Origin: Croceicoccus mobilis
GTDB lineage: Bacteria > Pseudomonadota > Alphaproteobacteria > Sphingomonadales > Sphingomonadaceae
Assembly: GCF_001661965.1 (NCBI RefSeq)
Contig: NZ_LYWZ01000024.1
Span: 1-64,000 of the forward strand
Length of the DNA: 64,000 nt
Direction of reading: 5' to 3'
The notes beneath the pieces are model-generated. The model was not told where the DNA came from. It was given only the letters and a program-made list of their open reading frames with translations, and did no database searches. Below, in pieces: positions 59,301 to 64,000 of this stretch (position 1 is the stretch's first letter; each line of letters begins with the position of its first letter). Made by a program: the position numbers and the translations under genes.

Positions 59301-59864
59301 GTGCCCGGATCCGATGCGCTGGCCATTATGGTGGCGCGCAATTTCGCCAAGCTGATGGCCTACAAGGACGAGTATGAAGTCGCGCGCCTGCATGTCGATC
59401 CGGCCATGCGCGCTAAGCTTGAGGCGACGTTCCAGCCCGGTGCGCGCTATCGCTATAACTTGGCCCCGCCGCTATTTTCGAAAAAGGACCCGGAAACCGG
59501 TGAATTGCAGAAGCGTGAATTCGGCCCGTGGGTCTTTAGCGCCTTCAAGCTGCTATCTAAGCTCAAAGGGCTCCGCGGCACGGCTTTCGATCTCTTTGGC
59601 TACACCGGCGAACGGCGCATGGAACGCGCATTGATCGACGAATACGAACAGCGCATGCTGGACGTGATCCTGCGGCTTTCTCCGGACAATCATGGCACGG
59701 CGGTAGAGATCGCCTCGGTCCCCGCTACCATACGCGGCTATGGCCACATCAAGGAACGCAATGCCGAGGCGGCTGCGACGCTGAATGCAAGGCTGATGAA
59801 CAAGTTCGCTGCACCCGTCGATGCGCGCGACACGGATGAAACAAGAGCGGTCGCAACCGCCTGA
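56379..59864 (+). CDS. Indolepyruvate:ferredoxin oxidoreductase family, single chain
   Basis: A 1161-residue fused enzyme. The N-terminal alpha-type part has FISGYRGSPLGSYDMELWRA and GDDHTGKSSTVAHQSE. A TPP-binding part has FCSGCPHNTGTRFPDGS and GGEGAHWYSLAHFTD. The Cys cluster is CEGCGDCSVKSNC (from residue 632) with later CNKDYSCVKGFCP. The gamma-type part begins NIMVSGIGGTGVVTIGALL. These enzymes decarboxylate aryl-pyruvates and branched 2-keto acids to acyl-CoA. Here it could take the 2-keto acid made by the FMN oxidase. ATG 56379 was chosen because homology starts there; the frame is open upstream. Confidence 0.92.
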   Translation: MRDVALTDKYTQVDDRVIMSGTHALVRLPLLQKQIDEANGLNTAGFISGYRGSPLGSYDMELWRAKDLLGKSDILFQPGVNEDLAATAVWGTQMLDGVPGKNRDGVFAIWYGKGPGVDRSGDPFKHGNVAGSHPKGGVLLVAGDDHTGKSSTVAHQSEHALIHAGVPILAPSNVQDVLELGLKGWAMSRYTGLFTGFKLCNEVLEQTMTVDVALPPAPVEPERGDAPQHGFHNYPSHLDRLASDIVVKRYRWPLVHKFIRANAINRVLFDAPVRKLGIVATGKAVEDARQALILLGLSDTDAGALGISFLKLGCSYPVEPEGLKDFARGQDELLFVEEKDPITENQAKQILYNSGIQPLVIGKNDENGVMLLPSDEQLEPVDIAISIVGRLAGLGVEIGNLFQRAETLGRQRDTIRGMNSAEASRTPYFCSGCPHNTGTRFPDGSIAAGGIGCHAMAMYSGPEMLPNTQMGGEGAHWYSLAHFTDTPHMFQNMGDGTYYHSGLLAVRGAVAAKVSMTFKILFNDAVAMTGGQPMDGPLSVGDITRQVLAEGVVRAVVVTDRPDLYGRDSGLGDGVTVHHRDDYDAVQRDLAQVKGVTVIVYEQTCAAEKRRRRKRGKFPDPPKRMFINEAVCEGCGDCSVKSNCVSVWPNETELGRKRQIDQSSCNKDYSCVKGFCPSFITVLDAEPRKPEASALAGETGFDLPEPKRIGLDAGSCNIMVSGIGGTGVVTIGALLGMAAHLEGKSSSVFDMTGLSQKNGAVYSHVRIAAQDSDLAAQKLGAGEADVVLAFDAIAALSPEPVVTLNKKRTRTVVNGRITPTPAFQRNPDMRLEEGLLLKRLERMSRDYHAVDATGLGLALLGDSIAANLFMLGFACQLGLLPLSPESILRAVEINGVAIEFNRSAFQLGRLRAVDPERIDAAVADTISEPVFQPLTDLDDIVAHRSRLLTDYQNEAYAARYRALVDSVRAAEEQAVPGSDALAIMVARNFAKLMAYKDEYEVARLHVDPAMRAKLEATFQPGARYRYNLAPPLFSKKDPETGELQKREFGPWVFSAFKLLSKLKGLRGTAFDLFGYTGERRMERALIDEYEQRMLDVILRLSPDNHGTAVEIASVPATIRGYGHIKERNAEAAATLNARLMNKFAAPVDARDTDETRAVATA

Positions 59865-59891
59865 ATTGTGGAAAGAGGATTGAGAGGCAAT

Positions 59892-61304
59892 ATGCACAAG
59901 ATGTTGATTGGCGGGTCACTATCCGCCGGATCGCGCACGATGGATGTCATCGATCCCTGCACTGGCCAAGGATTCGACCAGGTGCCCGACGCGACTGCCG
60001 ACGATGTCGATGCCGCAGTGGCCGCCGCCCGGGCCGCCTTTCCGGCCTGGCGCGACTGCGGCTTTGGCAAGCGCGAAGCGGTGCTGAAGGAGATGGCCGA
60101 TGCGATCATGGCGAACATCGAGGAGCTGGCCGATTTGCTGATCGCGGAAACCGGCAGGCCGCGCGATCTCGCCATGTTTGAACTGGCGCATCTGGCGACC
60201 GGCTATCTCAACTATTACGGATCGCTGCGGATCGAACCGGAACTTATCGTCGAGGACGATACCCGGCGTGTCGAACTGCATCGCAAGCCGCTGGGCGTGG
60301 TGGCCGCCATCGTGCCGTGGAATGCGCCGGTGTTCATCGCCTGCAACAAGATCGCCCCGGCCATGGCTGCGGGCAATACGGTGGTGGTCAAGACCGCGCC
60401 GTCCACACCCCTGACCACGCTGAGGCTGGGCGAGATCCTGGCCGATATCGTGCCCCCGGGCGTGCTTAACATATTGTCGGGCGGCAATGACGCGGGCGCT
60501 ACGCTGGTTGCGCACGAAGATGTGGCGAAGGTAACATTTACCGGATCGAGCGAGACGGGGCGCAAGATCATGGCGGCTTGCGCGCCGACGCTGAAGCGGG
60601 TGACGCTGGAACTGGGTGGCAACGATGCGGCCATCGTTTTGCCCGATGCCGATATCCAACAGGTGGCCGCGCCGATTTTCGCCTTCTCCTTCTTCAATTC
60701 GGGGCAGGTGTGCGCGGTGATCAAGCGGCTTTACGTGCACGACAGCCTGTACGACGCGATGTGCGATACGCTGGCGACGATGGCCAAAGGTAGCAAGCTG
60801 GCATCGGGGACAGACGCGGACGCGCAGTTCGGCCCGGTGCAGAACAAGGCGCAGTACGACAAGGTCTGTCGCTATCTCGAACAGGCGAAGCGCGACGGCA
60901 AGGTGATCGCTGGCGGCGAGATCGGGGACAGGCCGGGCTATTTTGTGCCGCTCACCGTGGTGCGCGATGTGGCCGAGGGCCATGCCATCGTCGATGAAGA
61001 GCCGTTTGGCCCGATCCTGCCCGTGATCCGCTACAGCGACATCGACGATGTCGTCGAACGCGCCAATGCCTCTCCCTTCGCACTGGGCGGTTCGGTCTGG
61101 GGCAGTGATGTCGCTGCGGCCGCCAAGGTGGCGGCCCGGCTCGAAAGCGGCAGCGTGTGGGTGAACCAGCACTGCGCACTGGACCCGGCGGTGCCGTTCC
61201 CCGCCAACAGGCAGTCCGGCTTTGGAGTCGAGGGCGGGATCGAGGGACTTTATCCCTATCTGGCGTTGCAGACGCTTAACATTGCCAAGCCACAAGCTGG
61301 CTGA
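59892..61304 (+). CDS. Aldehyde dehydrogenase
   Basis: A 470-residue NAD(P)-dependent ALDH. VAAIVPWNAPVFIACNKIAP, FTGSSETGRKIM, the general-base Glu in LELGGNDAAIVL and the nucleophilic Cys in FFNSGQVCAVIKRLYV are all present. The C-terminus has DEEPFGPILPVI and SGSVWVNQH. It oxidises an aldehyde intermediate to the acid. ATG 59892 has GAGAGG upstream. It lies 27 bases after the oxidoreductase gene, in the same operon. Confidence 0.94.
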   Translation: MHKMLIGGSLSAGSRTMDVIDPCTGQGFDQVPDATADDVDAAVAAARAAFPAWRDCGFGKREAVLKEMADAIMANIEELADLLIAETGRPRDLAMFELAHLATGYLNYYGSLRIEPELIVEDDTRRVELHRKPLGVVAAIVPWNAPVFIACNKIAPAMAAGNTVVVKTAPSTPLTTLRLGEILADIVPPGVLNILSGGNDAGATLVAHEDVAKVTFTGSSETGRKIMAACAPTLKRVTLELGGNDAAIVLPDADIQQVAAPIFAFSFFNSGQVCAVIKRLYVHDSLYDAMCDTLATMAKGSKLASGTDADAQFGPVQNKAQYDKVCRYLEQAKRDGKVIAGGEIGDRPGYFVPLTVVRDVAEGHAIVDEEPFGPILPVIRYSDIDDVVERANASPFALGGSVWGSDVAAAAKVAARLESGSVWVNQHCALDPAVPFPANRQSGFGVEGGIEGLYPYLALQTLNIAKPQAG

Positions 61305-61338
61305 TCGCAATCGCTATGCGAACCGACGGGAACTGATA

Positions 61339-62544
61339 ATGCAGGACATCCTGATCTATGACCATGCCCGCACACCGCGGGGCAAGGGGCGGCCCGATGG
61401 CGCGCTGCACGAGATACCGGCGGTTCAGCTGTTGATCCAGCAGCTTGAAGCGATCCGTGACCGTAATACGCTTGACACCGCTCTGCTGGACGAGGTGGCC
61501 ATCGGCATTGCGCAACCGGTAGCCGAACAGGGCGGCGTGTTGCCACGGGCGGCGGTAATCGGAGCTGGCTACGATCAATCCGTCGCTGCGATCCAGCTGA
61601 ACCGGTTTTGCGCATCGGGACTGGATGCGATCAATCTGGTCGCGGGGCAGATCGGTACGGGCATGGCGCAGGCCGGGATCGGCGGCGGCGTCGAATCGAT
61701 GAGCCGGGTGGCATTCGGGACCGATGCCGGGGCGTGGACCAGCGATCCGCGCATCGCCTTTGGCGGATATTTCGCGCCGCAAGGGATCGGGGCCGACATC
61801 ATTGCGACCATCGACGGTTACAGCCGTGCCGATGTCGATGCCTATGCAGCCGAAAGCCAGCGGCGCGCGGCCCGGGCATGGGACGAAGGCCGCTTTGCAA
61901 AATCGGTCGTCCCGGTACGCGACTTGCTGGGCGAGATCATCCTTGCCCGTGACGAGGCGATCCGGCCCGGCACCACGCGCGAGGATCTGGCGAAGCTGAA
62001 GCCGGCGTTCGCCGGGCTTGCCGATGCCGGATACGGTCGGATCGCGCAGGAACGCTATCGCCAGATCGAGGCGCTCGACCATGTCCACACTGGCGGCAAT
62101 TCCAGCGGCATCGTCGACGGGGCTGCCACTGTGCTGCTGGGCAATGCGGAATTCGGCGCCCGCTCCGGGTTGAAGCCGCGCGCTCGCATCCGGTCATGGG
62201 CCTCTATCGGTTCGGAACCCACAATCATGCTGACCGCCCCGGCTGACGTCGGCCGCAAGGCGCTGGCCAGCGCCGGGATGGCGGTCACCGATATCGATCT
62301 GTTCGAACTTAACGAGGCGTTTGCCAGCATGGTCTTGCGCTTCATGAATATCATGAATGTCGATCACGACCGGATCAACGTCAACGGCGGGGCGATCGCC
62401 ATGGGGCACCCGCTTGGCGCAACCGGGGCAATGATCCTGGGCACCGCGCTTGACGAGCTTGAACGGAGCGGGAAATCGACAGCGATGGTGCTGCTTTGCG
62501 CCGCCAACGGGCTGGGTTCGGCCACGATTATTGAACGGGTTTGA
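61339..62544 (+). CDS. Thiolase (acetyl-CoA C-acyltransferase)
   Basis: A 401-residue thiolase. The acylated Cys is in [35 protein letters not shown] is the substrate-loop region, [15 protein letters not shown] has the His, and the second Cys is in [15 protein letters not shown]. It cleaves a 3-ketoacyl-CoA to acetyl-CoA and a shortened acyl-CoA. It precedes the FadB/FadJ-type gene by ten bases, the standard beta-oxidation pair. Confidence 0.94.
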   Translation: MQDILIYDHARTPRGKGRPDGALHEIPAVQLLIQQLEAIRDRNTLDTALLDEVAIGIAQPVAEQGGVLPRAAVIGAGYDQSVAAIQLNRFCASGLDAINLVAGQIGTGMAQAGIGGGVESMSRVAFGTDAGAWTSDPRIAFGGYFAPQGIGADIIATIDGYSRADVDAYAAESQRRAARAWDEGRFAKSVVPVRDLLGEIILARDEAIRPGTTREDLAKLKPAFAGLADAGYGRIAQERYRQIEALDHVHTGGNSSGIVDGAATVLLGNAEFGARSGLKPRARIRSWASIGSEPTIMLTAPADVGRKALASAGMAVTDIDLFELNEAFASMVLRFMNIMNVDHDRINVNGGAIAMGHPLGATGAMILGTALDELERSGKSTAMVLLCAANGLGSATIIERV

Positions 62545-62554
62545 AAGGCGCGCG

Positions 62555-64000
62555 ATGAAGCACATGCACCTGCAATTTGGCAACGATGGCGTGGCCACCC
62601 TCACGCTCGAACGCGACGGCGGATCGGTCAATATCATCTGCGACGATTTCATGAATGACCTGGGCGGGGCGCTGGATATTGTCGCGCAGCGGCAGGATTG
62701 CCCCGGACTGGTCGTACGTTCGGCAAAGGCGGGGTTCCTTGCCGGAGCAGACCTGACCATGCTGGCGGCGGAATTTCCGGCGATGACCGCCCGGCGCGGG
62801 TACGAAATCAGCCAGCGGATCAGCGGCCTGCTGCGACGGCTTGAAACTCTGGGCATCCCCAGCGTGGCCATCGTGGATGGGGCCGCCCTTGGCGGCGGTC
62901 TGGAACTGGCGCTTGCCTGCACGCGCCGCCTGGCGAGCGAAAATGCGGTGCTGGGCCTGCCAGAGGTTAATCTGGGCCTTTTGCCTGCGGCCGGGGGAAC
63001 ACAGCGATTGCCACGGATGATCGGCGCCAAAAATGCGCTCGACCTGCTGTTGGTCGGCAAGACCGTCGATGCGAACAAGGCCGCCGGGCTTGGCATCGTC
63101 GATGAAATCGTCTCGGCTGAAGATTCGCAAGACGTGGCGAAGCGCTGGTTGCTAGCGCGCCCCGCGCCCGAACAGCCGTGGGACCGGAAAGGCTATCGCC
63201 CGCCAGAGGCGCGCGGGCTTGTCCTTCCCGAAGTGGCTCTGAGCTATTCGCTTGCTGCTGCCGGTGTGGCGGGCAAATCCGGTCACCGACAGCCCGCGCC
63301 CGTTGCCATCCTTTCCTGCGTGTTCGAGGGGATGCAATTGCCGTTCGACCGTGCCTTGCAGATAGAAAGCAAATATTTCGGCCGCCTGCTGAGCGGCAAG
63401 GTGGCGCAGAACATCGTCGCCACCACCTTCCTTGCGCGCCAGGCGGCGTTGAAAGGTGCACGTCGGCCGCACGGGCATGAGCGCCGAACGGTTGGGCGTC
63501 TGGGGGTCGTGGGCGCAGGCATGATGGGCGCAGGGATCGCACAGCTTGCCGCAACGGCCGGGATCGAAGTCGTGCTGGTCGATCGCACCTCCGCGCTGGC
63601 AGAGCGTGGCAAGGCGTATTCTGCGCGCAGCATGGACAAGTTGATCGAGCGTGGCAGGATGACACGCGACAAGGCGGATGCGTTGCTGGGCCGGATTGCG
63701 CCAACCGATGATTTCGCACAGCTGTCAGCCTGCGAACTAGTGGTCGAGGCGGTATTCGAGGATGCGGCGGTAAAAGCCGACACCATTCGCAAGGTCGAAG
63801 TCGTGACCGGGGCCGACACGATCTATGCCAGCAATACCTCTACCCTTCCGATCGGCGGGTTGGCCCAGGCGTCGATACGCCCCGACCGGTTGATCGGACT
63901 GCACTTTTTCTCCCCCGCCGAACGCATGGAATTGGTGGAGGTCATCCGCGGCGCGCAGACCAGCGATGCAACGCTGGCGGCCAGCCTCGACTTCCTGTCG
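62555..64000 (+). CDS. FadB/FadJ-type enoyl-CoA hydratase / 3-hydroxyacyl-CoA dehydrogenase (partial)
   Basis: 482 codons are open to the window end; the full protein should be about 700 residues. The crotonase domain (1-190) has AGADLTMLAAEF and the two catalytic Glu in GGGLELALAC and PEVNLGLLPAAGGTQRLPR. The dehydrogenase domain starts at about 310 with GVVGAGMMGAGIAQLAATAG (NAD), and reaches the catalytic segment GLHFFSPAERMELVEVI (His). It hydrates and oxidises enoyl-CoA, giving the substrate of the thiolase just upstream. ATG 62555 follows the thiolase stop closely. Confidence 0.93.
   Translation, partial: MKHMHLQFGNDGVATLTLERDGGSVNIICDDFMNDLGGALDIVAQRQDCPGLVVRSAKAGFLAGADLTMLAAEFPAMTARRGYEISQRISGLLRRLETLGIPSVAIVDGAALGGGLELALACTRRLASENAVLGLPEVNLGLLPAAGGTQRLPRMIGAKNALDLLLVGKTVDANKAAGLGIVDEIVSAEDSQDVAKRWLLARPAPEQPWDRKGYRPPEARGLVLPEVALSYSLAAAGVAGKSGHRQPAPVAILSCVFEGMQLPFDRALQIESKYFGRLLSGKVAQNIVATTFLARQAALKGARRPHGHERRTVGRLGVVGAGMMGAGIAQLAATAGIEVVLVDRTSALAERGKAYSARSMDKLIERGRMTRDKADALLGRIAPTDDFAQLSACELVVEAVFEDAAVKADTIRKVEVVTGADTIYASNTSTLPIGGLAQASIRPDRLIGLHFFSPAERMELVEVIRGAQTSDATLAASLDFLS

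Overview
The window looks like chromosomal DNA from a GC-rich alphaproteobacterium, most likely of the order Sphingomonadales (Sphingomonadaceae/Erythrobacteraceae). The evidence is the codon use, a DUF6356 protein, a TamA/TamB pair in their usual order, a large single-chain indolepyruvate oxidoreductase and TonB-dependent uptake tied to a catabolic gene cluster. This placement is inference from gene content, not a database match. No tRNA, rRNA or CRISPR array was seen.

Left part (1-29.5 kb). It opens with a uronate (pectin-type) module: an RpiB/LacAB-fold isomerase, KduD, KdgK and an SGNH acetylesterase lipoprotein. Next to it lie the wrecks of a GH35 beta-galactosidase and of another unidentified gene. 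Housekeeping and stress genes follow: phosphatidylserine decarboxylase, an HDAC-fold deacetylase, an osmoprotectant-type ABC transporter with fused permease and binding protein, an HD-GYP protein, DUF6356, and an Lrp-type regulator without a normal start codon. From 12.7 to 18 kb there is genome scarring: a TetR/SMR chimeric ORF, an OmpA gene with a partial inverted second copy, and the fragments of a second psd gene. Among these scars sits an intact and striking gene, a periplasmic binding protein domain fused to a pentameric ligand-gated ion channel. The tamA-tamB-lipoprotein operon, a YihY/BrkB membrane protein, a Rieske-FAD oxidoreductase and a GMC oxidoreductase complete this part.

Middle part (29.6-45.5 kb). 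This is a mobile or mobilisable region with visibly different composition in places. It starts with an IS3 remnant and holds a three-gene mobilisation-type operon (membrane coiled-coil protein, ParA/StbB-like protein with an altered Walker A, coiled-coil protein). It also holds an M50 peptidase, a MobA/MobL-type relaxase, two 3'-5' exonucleases, a Fic protein and a truncated PD-(D/E)XK nuclease. The right side is an IS pile-up: a complete IS256-family element with 34-bp perfect ends, then the right half of an IS21-family element that had itself inserted into an IS5-family element. Behind it lie ohr/ohrR and the remnant of a zeta-type toxin-antitoxin pair.

Right part (45.5-64 kb). This is a coherent catabolic locus: a TonB-dependent receptor, an AraC regulator, an FMN alpha-hydroxy-acid oxidase, a cytochrome P450, a Tat-exported SnoaL-like protein, an aldo/keto reductase, an aromatic-acid-type MFS transporter, a Rieske ferredoxin, a GST, a 1161-residue indolepyruvate:ferredoxin oxidoreductase, an aldehyde dehydrogenase, a thiolase and a FadB/FadJ-type beta-oxidation protein that runs off the window. 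A 12-base motif repeated in two promoter regions, and a similar half-site before the receptor, suggest shared control, perhaps by the AraC protein. The gene set implies uptake, oxidation, alpha-keto/aldehyde processing and beta-oxidation of an organic acid or side chain; the substrate cannot be named from sequence.
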